Below, piece by piece: positions 52,237 to 62,309 of a stretch of 64,000 bases of DNA. Under the pieces are notes generated by a model. That model saw nothing but the letters and a program-made list of their open reading frames with translations. It did no database searches and was not told the DNA's origin. The translations under genes were made by a program, and so were the position numbers. Source of the DNA: Sporosarcina sp. ZBG7A (lineage in GTDB: Bacteria > Bacillota > Bacilli > Bacillales_A > Planococcaceae); NCBI RefSeq assembly GCF_000813425.1, contig NZ_JWIB01000032.1:1-64000 (forward strand). Direction: 5' to 3'. The first letter of the stretch is position 1. Every line of letters begins with the position of its first letter.

Positions 52237-53757
52237 TCAAGAGATAGACCTCTTGCCATCTGTTAAGATATGATCCAATTCCCCGACAACTTTTTCAAAC
52301 ACACCAATCTTCCGTTCCAGCAATTCCACCATTTTGTCTTCTACTGACTGTTGGATTGCTAAGTTATAAATGTGTACATCCTCTGTTTGTCCAAGTCTGT
52401 GAACACGGCCAATCCGCTGCTCCAGCTTCATAGGATTCCATGGTAAGTCATAGTTAATAACATGATGACAAAACTGTAGGTTAATCCCTTCACTTCCCGA
52501 TTCGGTTGCGATCAGCACTTGTGCATTGTTTTGGAATAACTGTTTCATCCACTCTCGTTTGTTTTTGCTGAACTTCCCATTGAACAGAACACTCGTAATG
52601 CCTTTCGCATGTAAAACCGCTTGTAAATAGGCTTGCGTTGCACGATATTCTGTGAAAATGATCACTTTATCATCAGCTTTTTGAATGAGCTCCAGAGCTT
52701 TTTTCGACTTAGAATGGATGTCTAGTTCCGTCAGCTTCAACAATATCTCTTCTATCTGGAATCGAACTTCTGGTTGGACCGTTGTTTGATGTAATTTCTC
52801 TAATGTCAACACCGCAGCCAGCTGACTACTGCACATTTCCCGCTGAAGGGTGAGCAACGTAAACGAATCTGAAACTGGTAACTTCGAAATCATCGAATAG
52901 ATAACTCGTTCTTGTTCCGTAAAGTCTAGCGGCATAATTTGTACAAGACGATTCGTCCATTCAATCCCTGTCTCGTGTCTAATGTTCCGTACCATTACTT
53001 GTTGGATCAATTCCTTCAAAAATTCATCTTCTTCTACATGATGCTTACTCGCAGAAAACACACTTTGGAAAGTTTCTAAATTTCCTAAGTGGCCTGGCTT
53101 CAGCAGAGAGATTAAGTTAAACAGTTCGAACACATCATTCTGAATCGGGGTTGCCGTTAGCAATAAGCAAAACTTTTTCTTCAATTGTTGAACAAACTCA
53201 TAGTTTTTTGTTTTAGGATTCTTGAGTTTGTGGGCTTCATCGATAATGACCAAATCGTACTCTTGTTGATAGATCATCTCTTTATGGGGACTTCGCTTCG
53301 CCATGTCGATACTCGTCACAACAATTGGGCAGTGATCTAGATTGTATTTTTTATTGTAAGCAATCGCAGGAATATGGAACTTCTGATTCAACTCGGCAAT
53401 CCATTGATTCGTTAAAGATGCCGGTGCTAGTATAAGAGCTTTTTTCACGAGACCACGTATGAGGTATTCTTTTAAAACGAGCCCTGCTTCAATCGTTTTT
53501 CCTAGTCCAACTTCATCTGCTAAAATGGCTTTCCCATTCATCCGCTCAATAACTGTCTCTGCAGCCTCCAATTGGTGTGCATACGGCGTGAGATTCGGTA
53601 AATGTTTTGGCGATTGGAGACCGTGAAATTCTGGAATCACTTTCGCTCTTTCCATGTCATAACACATTTGATAGAGCGTCCAATTATCCCATTCTTTGCG
53701 ATTCTCGAGACGTTCTGTAAATCCTTCTTTCCATTCTGTTGACCGCTCAATTCGCAT
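52237..53757 (-). CDS. yqhH: SNF2-type DEAD/DEAH helicase (YqhH)
   Basis: This 506-residue SF2 ATPase of the Snf2/RapA type has Walker A D-E-V-G-L-G-K-T near 87-94, D-E-A-H (motif II), T-A-T-P (motif III), and in the C-terminal lobe S-E-G-I-N-L-Q and Q-R-I-G-R-V-H-R-L-G-Q (motifs V, VI). It probably remodels protein-DNA complexes or RNA polymerase. GAGGGG before the ATG at 53757 decides the start. Operon with yqhG. Confidence 0.88.
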   Translation of the reverse strand: MRIERSTEWKEGFTERLENRKEWDNWTLYQMCYDMERAKVIPEFHGLQSPKHLPNLTPYAHQLEAAETVIERMNGKAILADEVGLGKTIEAGLVLKEYLIRGLVKKALILAPASLTNQWIAELNQKFHIPAIAYNKKYNLDHCPIVVTSIDMAKRSPHKEMIYQQEYDLVIIDEAHKLKNPKTKNYEFVQQLKKKFCLLLTATPIQNDVFELFNLISLLKPGHLGNLETFQSVFSASKHHVEEDEFLKELIQQVMVRNIRHETGIEWTNRLVQIMPLDFTEQERVIYSMISKLPVSDSFTLLTLQREMCSSQLAAVLTLEKLHQTTVQPEVRFQIEEILLKLTELDIHSKSKKALELIQKADDKVIIFTEYRATQAYLQAVLHAKGITSVLFNGKFSKNKREWMKQLFQNNAQVLIATESGSEGINLQFCHHVINYDLPWNPMKLEQRIGRVHRLGQTEDVHIYNLAIQQSVEDKMVELLERKIGVFEKVVGELDHILTDGKRSIS

Positions 53758-53845
53758 ACGTATCCCCTCATTCAATAATGTCTTTTAAATTAGCATGCCC
53801 AAAGAATAGTATTTTTATGTATAGAGCAGTTGTCTATCCTAGTAT

Positions 53846-53884
53846 AAAAAAGAAGAGCCTGACGATTGCTCATCTGACTCCTCA
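53846..53884 (-). terminator. possible terminator of the ribonuclease J gene
   Basis: Arms AGGAGTC and GGCTCTT (with G-U pairs) around a large loop, followed by T-rich sequence on the minus strand. Confidence 0.5.
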
Positions 53885-53933
53885 CTTTATATTCTTAATA
53901 GGTGTTTCTTAATACGATATTTAATCGTCTATT

Positions 53934-55601
53934 CTAGATTTCAATCACAAATACCAGGATCATCGGTCTTCTTTTCGTTCTTTCAAACAGTAGCGTTTCT
54001 ACAGATTTCTTGATTTGTTGTCTCATAACGGCCCCATCGCTGCCATTGATTGTCTTGAATCTGTCAACAGTCGTTTTGACCGATTCATTCACTTCTTCTA
54101 TCAATTCTTGTGCATCTGGTTTGTAAACAAAACCTCTCGAAATTGTATCGGGTTCAGTTAGGAGCCTGCCCGTCTCTTTACTTACAGTAATCAGAATCAC
54201 GAGCATTCCTTCTTCTGAAAGTAGTCTTCGATCGCGTAGCACGATATTTCCTACATCCCCAACTCCTAAACCATCGACAAAGACCCTACCAGCTCGGACT
54301 TTACGTGATTGACGTGCGGTTTGACCGTCAAAATCCACTACATCTCCATTGTTGACGATGAAGATGTTTTCTCGTTCCACCCCCACCGATTCAGCCAATT
54401 GTCTGTGTTTGTGAAGCATTCTGTACTCGCCATGGATGGGGATGAAGTATTTAGGCTTCATGAGTGTCAACATGAGCTTCAGCTCTTCCTGACGAGCATG
54501 CCCGGATACATGCATCCCTTCTTCAGAACCATAGATCACGTTAGCCTTCAGAAGGAATAACTGATCAATGATCCGTGATACGTTCTTTTCGTTACCTGGA
54601 ATTGGAGACGATGCTAAGATGACCGTGTCTTCAGGAAGCACTTCTGTATGCCTTGAGTTCGAACTGGCTAAACGGGATAACGCAGCGAGCGGTTCCCCTT
54701 GGCTCCCCGTACAAAGAACAGCAACATGTTGAGGGTCCATTTTCTTGATTTCATAAGGCTCGATAATCATGCCTTCAGGGATCGTTAGATGGCCAAGCTC
54801 CGAAGCAACTTTCACGACATTCAACATACTCCTTCCTAATAACACTAACTTACGATTCGTTTTCTGCGCTGCATCGATCACTTGCTGAACACGGTGGACA
54901 TTCGATGCAAATGTCGAGATGAAGACTTTTCTATGTGCATTTCGAAAAGCTTCTTCAATATGGGAACCGACAGCCATTTCAGAAGGATTAAAACCAGGAC
55001 GTTCGGCATTCGTACTCTCTGAAAGCAGCACTAATACACTCTTATCCCCGATTCTCGCCATCTTATGGATGTCGGGTGGCTCGTTATTCACAGGAGTCAG
55101 GTCAAATTTAAAGTCACCTGTATGGACGACAACTCCTATTGGTGTATGGAATACCACACCTACACAATCAGGAATACTATGATTTGTTCTGAAAAACGTA
55201 ATGTTCACACTGCCAAACGACAAATCGGAAGTATCGTCAATCAGATGCATTTCCGTAGATCGTAGCAGCCCATGTTCTTTCAATTTGATTTCTATCAGTC
55301 CTAGCGTCAGATCAGTTGCATACACAGGAAGATTCATCTGTTTCAAGAAGTAAGGAATTCCTCCAATATGATCTTCATGACCATGGGTAATAATTAATGC
55401 TCTAACATTGTCTTTGTTATCCTTTAAGTAAGAAATATCTTGGATGATCAAATCAATACCAAGTAAACTCTCGTCAGGAAATTTCGATCCACAATCAATG
55501 ACGAAGATATCATCTTCATATTGCACAACATACATGTTTTTCCCGATTTCATTAATTCCACCTAAAGCAAAGATAGATAATCCCTTTTCAAATGTAGTCA
55601 T
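53934..55601 (-). CDS. ribonuclease J
   Basis: This 555-residue metallo-beta-lactamase/beta-CASP nuclease has the active-site motif H-G-H-E-D-H (H73, H75, D77, H78), the later H-T-G-D-F-K-F-D motif, and C-terminal S-G-H and P-I-H-G-E-Y-R-M motifs. It ends with T-K-R-R-P-M-I-L, typical of RNase J. The complete H-x-H-x-D-H, unlike B. subtilis J2 (H-G-H-D-E-N), suggests an active enzyme. Other J1/J2 genes cannot be seen in this window, so the exact type is open. It acts in 5'-3' decay and RNA processing. Confidence 0.92.
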   Translation of the reverse strand: MTTFEKGLSIFALGGINEIGKNMYVVQYEDDIFVIDCGSKFPDESLLGIDLIIQDISYLKDNKDNVRALIITHGHEDHIGGIPYFLKQMNLPVYATDLTLGLIEIKLKEHGLLRSTEMHLIDDTSDLSFGSVNITFFRTNHSIPDCVGVVFHTPIGVVVHTGDFKFDLTPVNNEPPDIHKMARIGDKSVLVLLSESTNAERPGFNPSEMAVGSHIEEAFRNAHRKVFISTFASNVHRVQQVIDAAQKTNRKLVLLGRSMLNVVKVASELGHLTIPEGMIIEPYEIKKMDPQHVAVLCTGSQGEPLAALSRLASSNSRHTEVLPEDTVILASSPIPGNEKNVSRIIDQLFLLKANVIYGSEEGMHVSGHARQEELKLMLTLMKPKYFIPIHGEYRMLHKHRQLAESVGVERENIFIVNNGDVVDFDGQTARQSRKVRAGRVFVDGLGVGDVGNIVLRDRRLLSEEGMLVILITVSKETGRLLTEPDTISRGFVYKPDAQELIEEVNESVKTTVDRFKTINGSDGAVMRQQIKKSVETLLFERTKRRPMILVFVIEI

Positions 55602-55810
55602 CTTCCATCCGCTCCCTATACCAATTGAATATGGCTAGTATGCGCTTGTATGTCCAAATTTATGAATTCTTATATGCAGCTATTCTGGAGCTCAAAAATG
55701 CAAAACTCTGTTCCACAACATCCCAGATGCCAAGATTTAAGAACAGTGGTACTATAGGAAAGTTCATAAGCGAAATGCTTGCGGATGCATGAATTGTAGG
55801 AGGTTTAGTT

Positions 55811-57325
55811 ATGGAAGATAAAAGTACGTTACGGCTTGTACTCGCTGGAATCCTTCTCGGTATTTTAATGTCGGCAATGGATAACACCATCGTCGCTACA
55901 GCATTAGGTTCGATTTTAGGAGATTTGGGCGGCGTCGACAGTTATGTATGGATCACGTCAGCATATGCAGTTGCTGTTCTTGCGGGGATGCCGATTTTCG
56001 GTAAGCTCTCCGATATGTTTGGAAGGAAACGTTTTTTCATATTTGGTATTATCGTATTCATGGTTGGATCTGCTCTTTGTGGCGTGGCACAATCCGTTCC
56101 ACAGTTAGCAGTCTTTCGTGCAATTCAAGGAATCGGTGGTGGTGCGCTTTTACCGATCGCATTCACAATTGTGTTTGATGTGTTCCCACCTGAAAAACGC
56201 GGAAAAATGACAGGTCTCTTAGGTGCTGTTTTCGGCGCATCCAGCGTCATCGGACCGTTACTTGGTGCTTGGATCACGGAATCCATTAGTTGGCATTGGG
56301 TATTCTATGTCAATATCCCAATTGGGTTAGTGTCCTTATTACTCATCGCCCGTTTTTATAAAGAAACTACTAAACCGGTCAAACAGACAATCGATTGGCT
56401 CGGAGCAATTTCACTTGTCACTGCGGTGGTCAGTCTCATGTTCGGACTTGAATTCGGTGGTAAAGAATTTGCTTGGTCTTCTTGGCAAAGCATCGCACTG
56501 TTCAGCATTTTTGCGATCTTTTTCATTGTGTTCATCTGGGCGGAAACTCGAGCAAAAGAGCCAATTATTTCGTTCTGGATGTTTAAAAACCGTCTGTTTG
56601 CCTCTTCTCAAGTGCTTGCCTTTCTTTATGGTGCGACATTCATTTGTTTGACAATCTTCATCCCTATTTTCGTCCAAGCGGTTTATGGAGGGTCTGCAAC
56701 AAACGCAGGAATTGTATTAATGCCCATGCTGATTGGTACTGTTGTAGGGAGTGCACTTGGTGGAATTCTTCAAACGAAGACATCTTATCGTAGAATCATG
56801 GTCATTTCAGTCATTGCCTATTCAATCGGAATGATCCTGATGAGCACAATCACTCCAGATACGTCACGTACAATGTTGTCTATTTACATGATCTTTGTCG
56901 GATTCGGTGTAGGTTTTTCCTTTTCTTTGCTGCCAGCGGCTTCAGTTCACAAAATGGATTTCAAATATCGCGGTTCTGCCAACTCAACAAACTCATTTTT
57001 CCGTTCGTTCGGACTGGCACTCGGAATTACGATTTTCGGTGCAATTCAAACGAAGCTGTTAGCAAGTGGACTCACTTCAGGTTTTGAAAAAATGCCGGGT
57101 AACAATGCAGGTGGCATCGAATCGATTGGAAATATCCAAAACGTCTTCCTACCTGAAACACGCAAAACGATTCCACCTAATATTCTAGAGGTGATTACAA
57201 ACGCCATGTCTGCTTCAATCTCGACGACATTTTTATGGGCGCTCATTCCTGTGGCGATTTCGATCATCGCCGTGTTCTATATGGGACCTGAGCGTTTAAT
57301 CCCTAAAAAGGAATCAGAAAAATAA
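55811..57325 (+). CDS. DHA2 family multidrug transporter
   Basis: This 504-residue MFS protein has 14 predicted helices, with the A-M-D-N-T-I-V-A-T-A motif D1 in helix 1, G-K-L-S-D-M-F-G-R-K (motif A) and motif C around A-S-S-V-I-G-P-L-L-G. It exports drugs in exchange for protons. TAGGAGG precedes the ATG. No regulator gene adjoins. Confidence 0.9.
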   Translation: MEDKSTLRLVLAGILLGILMSAMDNTIVATALGSILGDLGGVDSYVWITSAYAVAVLAGMPIFGKLSDMFGRKRFFIFGIIVFMVGSALCGVAQSVPQLAVFRAIQGIGGGALLPIAFTIVFDVFPPEKRGKMTGLLGAVFGASSVIGPLLGAWITESISWHWVFYVNIPIGLVSLLLIARFYKETTKPVKQTIDWLGAISLVTAVVSLMFGLEFGGKEFAWSSWQSIALFSIFAIFFIVFIWAETRAKEPIISFWMFKNRLFASSQVLAFLYGATFICLTIFIPIFVQAVYGGSATNAGIVLMPMLIGTVVGSALGGILQTKTSYRRIMVISVIAYSIGMILMSTITPDTSRTMLSIYMIFVGFGVGFSFSLLPAASVHKMDFKYRGSANSTNSFFRSFGLALGITIFGAIQTKLLASGLTSGFEKMPGNNAGGIESIGNIQNVFLPETRKTIPPNILEVITNAMSASISTTFLWALIPVAISIIAVFYMGPERLIPKKESEK

Positions 57326-57330
57326 GTAGT

Positions 57331-57368
57331 AAAGAGGCATCGACAAGGTTAACGTCGATGCCTCTTTT
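57331..57368. terminator. bidirectional terminator
   Basis: Hairpin AAAGAGGCATCGAC/GTCGATGCCTCTTT between the MFS gene and the DUF817 gene; it touches the last codon of the latter. Confidence 0.88.
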
Positions 57369-58213
57369 CAATGAGTCTCCTTATTCTTTGAAACTGGAAG
57401 TTTTCGTTTTACTTGTTTCAGCGTTGCGACAATTAGAAAACTAACAATCACGAGCAGTAACCAAGAACTCACTTTTCCTAGATGAACCAGACTCCATGCA
57501 TCCGTCTGATTTGGGTATTGCCAAGCACCAAAAAAAGTAGCAATATTCTCTGCCACCCATATAAAAAATCCAATGAGTGTAAAGGAGAGTACAATCGGCA
57601 TTCGATATCGGCTTCCATTCACTTCATAGTTCACCCACGAACGCCAAAATACAACTAGTACTAGTCCAGATAGCCACCAACGAATGTCGATCCAGAAATG
57701 GTGTACAAAGAAATTTAAGTAAATTGCAGCTGCAAGAGGAACTACCAATAGGAACGGTGGCCACTTTACTAGCTGAACATCCAGCCGTCTCCATGCCTGG
57801 CACAAATAACTCGCAACACTGGCATACATAAATCCACTATAAAGAGGGACTCCGAGAATTTTCATATACCCTTCTTCAGGATAAGACCAGGACCCCATAT
57901 TCACTTTAAAAATCTCCAACGCAAGTCCAATAAGGTGAAACAATGTAATCACTTTGAGTTCATCCTTCGTTTCAAGTCCAGAGTGAACCATCCACCATTG
58001 CATGAGTAAGAAAATGAGGAGCAACCAATCATACCTAGGTAGTAATGGAAGAGGGATGACTTGTGTCAATGCCAATGAACCAAAAATGACAACGGGAAAG
58101 ACGCAAGACAATGCTTGCTCCCTCCCAAAGTAAATCAGTTGCGTCAGGTATCTTTTTAGCCGACCTAAATAACTCGCATCAGGAGACGTGACCTCTTCCC
58201 ATCCCCTAGCCAT
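57368..58213 (-). CDS. DUF817 family membrane protein
   Basis: This 281-residue protein has about eight membrane helices and the L-P-R-Y-D-W-L-L-L and G-S-W-S-Y-P-E-E segments of the DUF817 family, whose function is unknown. Start ATG 58213 overlaps the upstream HTH gene by eight bases; a longer start at 58231 is possible. Co-transcribed with the HTH and DUF2975 genes. Confidence 0.82.
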   Translation of the reverse strand: MARGWEEVTSPDASYLGRLKRYLTQLIYFGREQALSCVFPVVIFGSLALTQVIPLPLLPRYDWLLLIFLLMQWWMVHSGLETKDELKVITLFHLIGLALEIFKVNMGSWSYPEEGYMKILGVPLYSGFMYASVASYLCQAWRRLDVQLVKWPPFLLVVPLAAAIYLNFFVHHFWIDIRWWLSGLVLVVFWRSWVNYEVNGSRYRMPIVLSFTLIGFFIWVAENIATFFGAWQYPNQTDAWSLVHLGKVSSWLLLVIVSFLIVATLKQVKRKLPVSKNKETH

Positions 58214-58430
58214 CTTGCCGCCCCTGATCACCTTGATATTCTAGAATGTCGCCTGGCTGACAATCCAGCGCCTTACAAATCCCTTCTAACGTTGAAAACC
58301 GAACCGCTTTTGCCTTACCATTTTTTAAAATGGACAGATTCGCCATTGTGATGCCCACTTTCTCGGACAACTCTGTAACACTCATCTTCCTTTTTGCGAG
58401 CATGACATCGATATTAATAATAATTGACAT
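58206..58430 (-). CDS. YozG-like XRE family regulator
   Basis: This 74-residue protein is almost only a helix-turn-helix domain (A-K-R-K-M-S-V-T-E-L-S-E-K-V-G-I-T-M-A-N-L-S-I-L-K-N-G-K-A). Such short regulators commonly pair with DUF2975 membrane proteins, as here. GAGGTG lies six bases before the ATG at 58430. The membrane partner may hold or modulate the regulator. Confidence 0.88.
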   Translation of the reverse strand: MSIIINIDVMLAKRKMSVTELSEKVGITMANLSILKNGKAKAVRFSTLEGICKALDCQPGDILEYQGDQGRQDG

Positions 58431-58440
58431 AGCATTCACC

Positions 58441-58920
58441 TCAGACCGTCAAGTCATTTTCAGATTTTATGTCGATTGCGTTCTGTAACAATTTCTGAAG
58501 GACTGCCGCAAAAACAGCGATGACAACGCAGCCAAAAATAATTCCCAAGCCAATTACGATGATTCCTGGCGCATCATCTGCATCTCCCATTATGAAAAGC
58601 AGCGGCATGAATAACACGTAGATCGTTCCTATCGAGACCGCGCACAGTTTAATTTTTTTCAACACGCTGACCGAAGCCTCCGAAAATGCTGTGTTCCTGT
58701 CAATGTAAGTTAAAAGTTTCATCGTCTGATAAAGGGCCACAAAGTAAATGAGTGCCCCTGCATACAGACCCACTAAAAAAGGATACTGCAAGAACGACCA
58801 TTTTGGAGCAAGTTCTGCAAAGAATTCTGCAATCTGTGGTACTACAAAGATACAGAGAGCAAGAATAGGTAATGCCATAATCACAAGTGTAACCTTTAAA
58901 AATAACGTTTCTCGTTTCAT
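58441..58920 (-). CDS. DUF2975 family membrane protein
   Basis: This 159-residue protein has four membrane helices with the conserved I-D-R-N-T-A-F-S loop in the middle, typical of DUF2975. GAGGTG supports the ATG at 58920. First gene of the DUF2975-HTH-DUF817 unit; ten bases separate it from the HTH gene. Confidence 0.87.
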   Translation of the reverse strand: MKRETLFLKVTLVIMALPILALCIFVVPQIAEFFAELAPKWSFLQYPFLVGLYAGALIYFVALYQTMKLLTYIDRNTAFSEASVSVLKKIKLCAVSIGTIYVLFMPLLFIMGDADDAPGIIVIGLGIIFGCVVIAVFAAVLQKLLQNAIDIKSENDLTV

Positions 58921-59033
58921 CAAATACACCTCATTTTGTGTAGTATAGAAATAATATTACCATCTAATTTATCGATTATCAATAAATTATTACTGATTAA
59001 TAATATACTATTACCCATTTAGACGATGATGAG

Positions 59034-59072
59034 TGAAAAAAGCTCCTCAATTCTTGAAATAGAAGAGTGGCC
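59034..59072 (-). terminator. possible tandem terminator after glpK
   Basis: Hairpin CTCTTCTATT/AATTGAGGAG followed by CTTTTTTC on the minus strand, downstream of the main glpK terminator. Confidence 0.5.
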
Positions 59073-59110
59073 ATTTTATTATGTACGTTTTGTTTCATAG
59101 ACAGGTTAAC

Positions 59111-59143
59111 AAAAAAACAGCCGGAAAATTTTCCGACTGCTTT
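59111..59143 (-). terminator. terminator of glpK
   Basis: Hairpin AAGCAGTCGGAAAA/TTTTCCGGCTGTTT with a T7 run on the minus strand. Confidence 0.87.
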
Positions 59144-59149
59144 CTCTAC

Positions 59150-60655
<1,506 letters not shown>

Positions 60656-60670
60656 CTATACTACTAGTCC

Positions 60671-61516
60671 TTAGTATTTGTTAGTCGTTGCATGTCTTGT
60701 TGCCGGTTCGACACTCTCTGAACTCATCTCTCTTCGAATCGAGTATTGAGCAGCTACCAACAATGCTAGCACAACTGCACCAACAATCCAGAATGCAAGA
60801 CTATTTTCTCCAATGAAAAATTGCTTATAAAATAGAGCACCCATCGTTCCTCCTAAAATCGGGCCAACTACTGGAATCCACGCATAACGCCAATCGGATG
60901 ATCCTTTTTTAGGGATTGGTAAGAAAAAGTGTGCAATCCGAGGTCCGAGATCACGTGCGGGGTTAATGGCATACCCTGTTGTACCTCCAAGAGATAACCC
61001 AATAGCGATGATCAAGGCACCTACAATGAGTGGATTGAGCCCTTCTGTGAATTCGTTGGCACCGATTGATAATAATCCGAGTAACAAAATGAACGTACCG
61101 ATTACTTCACTCGTCAAGTTGGAAAGTGGATGACGTATCGCTGGGGTTGTTGCAAAAACATCCCGTTTTGCGACTGGATCTTCTGTTTCTTTCCAATGCG
61201 GCAAGTATTGGAAATAGACAAGAACAGCCCCAAGAATCGCCCCAATCATCTGTGCAAGTATATATGTTGGCACATCCGCCCAAGGGAAATCACCGATTGC
61301 TGCAAAGCCAATCGTCACCGCCGGATTCAAGTGTGCACCACTAGTTTGGCCAACTGCATAGACGCCAAGAGCAACTGCTAGTCCCCAACCAACTGTGACT
61401 ACAATCCAACCCGAGCCTTCTGCTTTCGATTTCTTCAGCGCAACACCACCGACAACACCGCCACCAAACAAAACCAAAATCATCGTTCCGATCAACTCTC
61501 CTGCAAATGGAGTCAT
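60671..61516 (-). CDS. glpF: glycerol uptake facilitator
   Basis: This 281-residue aquaglyceroporin has both N-P-A motifs (64-66 and 185-187) and the glyceroporin D after the second (N-P-A-R-D). It lets glycerol enter by diffusion, for trapping by GlpK. AGGGGGAG precedes the ATG. Expression is likely controlled by the terminator in its leader. Confidence 0.95.
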   Translation of the reverse strand: MTPFAGELIGTMILVLFGGGVVGGVALKKSKAEGSGWIVVTVGWGLAVALGVYAVGQTSGAHLNPAVTIGFAAIGDFPWADVPTYILAQMIGAILGAVLVYFQYLPHWKETEDPVAKRDVFATTPAIRHPLSNLTSEVIGTFILLLGLLSIGANEFTEGLNPLIVGALIIAIGLSLGGTTGYAINPARDLGPRIAHFFLPIPKKGSSDWRYAWIPVVGPILGGTMGALFYKQFFIGENSLAFWIVGAVVLALLVAAQYSIRREMSSESVEPATRHATTNKY

Positions 61517-61566
61517 CCAATTCTCCCCCTACTCATATTTAATGACATGGATTATTGAGTTAAGCA

Positions 61567-61622
61567 CAAAAAAAAGTCCACAATTAAAATCTTGCTGAAC
61601 GCAAGAAATTAACTGTGGACTC
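61567..61622 (-). terminator. leader terminator of glpFK, likely controlled by GlpP
   Basis: In the 5' leader of glpF lies a hairpin with arms AGTCCACAGTTAA/TTAATTGTGGACT, an inner pair around CTTGCGTTCAGCAAG, and a T8 run. In Bacillus, GlpP with glycerol 3-phosphate prevents termination at such sites. Confidence 0.87.
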
Positions 61623-61656
61623 CTCAACTCAACCACGTTTTATGAACTTGTCCACA

Positions 61657-61685
61657 ATTATAGAGCGGTTTCATTGGTCTGTCAA
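61657..61685 (-). promoter_or_regulatory. consensus promoter of glpFK
   Basis: On the minus strand TTGACA (61680-61685) and TATAAT (61657-61662) are spaced by 17 bases, a perfect sigma-A promoter. Control must therefore act mostly at the leader terminator. Confidence 0.88.
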
Positions 61686-61694
61686 ACACTAGAT

Positions 61695-62264
61695 TCAGAA
61701 AGTTCTCTTTTTCTCAAATGACTTCCATAACTCTCGGTCGGAGGTGGTGACTGCAACAGCCCCTGCAGCTAGCGCATCTTCAATATGCTTTTCCGTACGA
61801 ATGAGCCCCCCGTTTATTATCGGAATTCCCGTGCGCTCGTATACTTCTTCAATCAGTTCAGGAATCACACCAGGCAACATTTCTATGAAGTCCGGTGCGG
61901 TTTGTTCAATCAAAGAATAACTTTTTTCCAACGCAATCGTATCGAGTAAAAACATACGTTGTATCGCAAGGATATGTTTGGCCTTCGCTTTCATAATCAT
62001 ATTGGAACGAGTCGAAATAATACCTGCAGGCCGAATATCGTTGCACAAAAAGTCTGCAGCAAAGTTATCTGTTTTCAGTCCTTGGATAAGATCGGCATGG
62101 ATGATTAACTTCTTGCCTCTCTTATCTGCTTCCAGTTTCACGGTTTTCAAATTGCTAATGTGCACTTCTAGTAACACGACATATTCGAATGGGCTGTCCA
62201 ACAGCCTTTCAAACTGCTTTAAAGTGCGTGCAGCCGGTAAAATTTTTTGATTGTGAAAAGGCAT
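61695..62264 (-). CDS. glpP: glycerol-3-phosphate responsive antiterminator GlpP
   Basis: This 189-residue TIM-barrel-like protein is the mRNA-binding antiterminator of the glycerol regulon. It has the I-I-S-T-R-S segment near 85-90 and G-G-L-I-R-T-E near 153-159 of the family. It binds glycerol 3-phosphate and leader RNAs of glpD and glpFK. AGGAGTTATC precedes the ATG. It stands between glpD and glpF on the same strand. Confidence 0.92.
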   Translation of the reverse strand: MPFHNQKILPAARTLKQFERLLDSPFEYVVLLEVHISNLKTVKLEADKRGKKLIIHADLIQGLKTDNFAADFLCNDIRPAGIISTRSNMIMKAKAKHILAIQRMFLLDTIALEKSYSLIEQTAPDFIEMLPGVIPELIEEVYERTGIPIINGGLIRTEKHIEDALAAGAVAVTTSDRELWKSFEKKRTF

Positions 62265-62309
62265 TTGTTGATAACTCCTGTCTATCAGTATAGGTTCATA
62301 CTATCGTAT

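Noticed and set aside
61609-61655. Antiterminator made from a second GTGGAC copy at 61650-61655 in the glpF leader
   Set aside because: This copy lies directly after the -10 box and so at or before the transcription start; it would not be part of the RNA.
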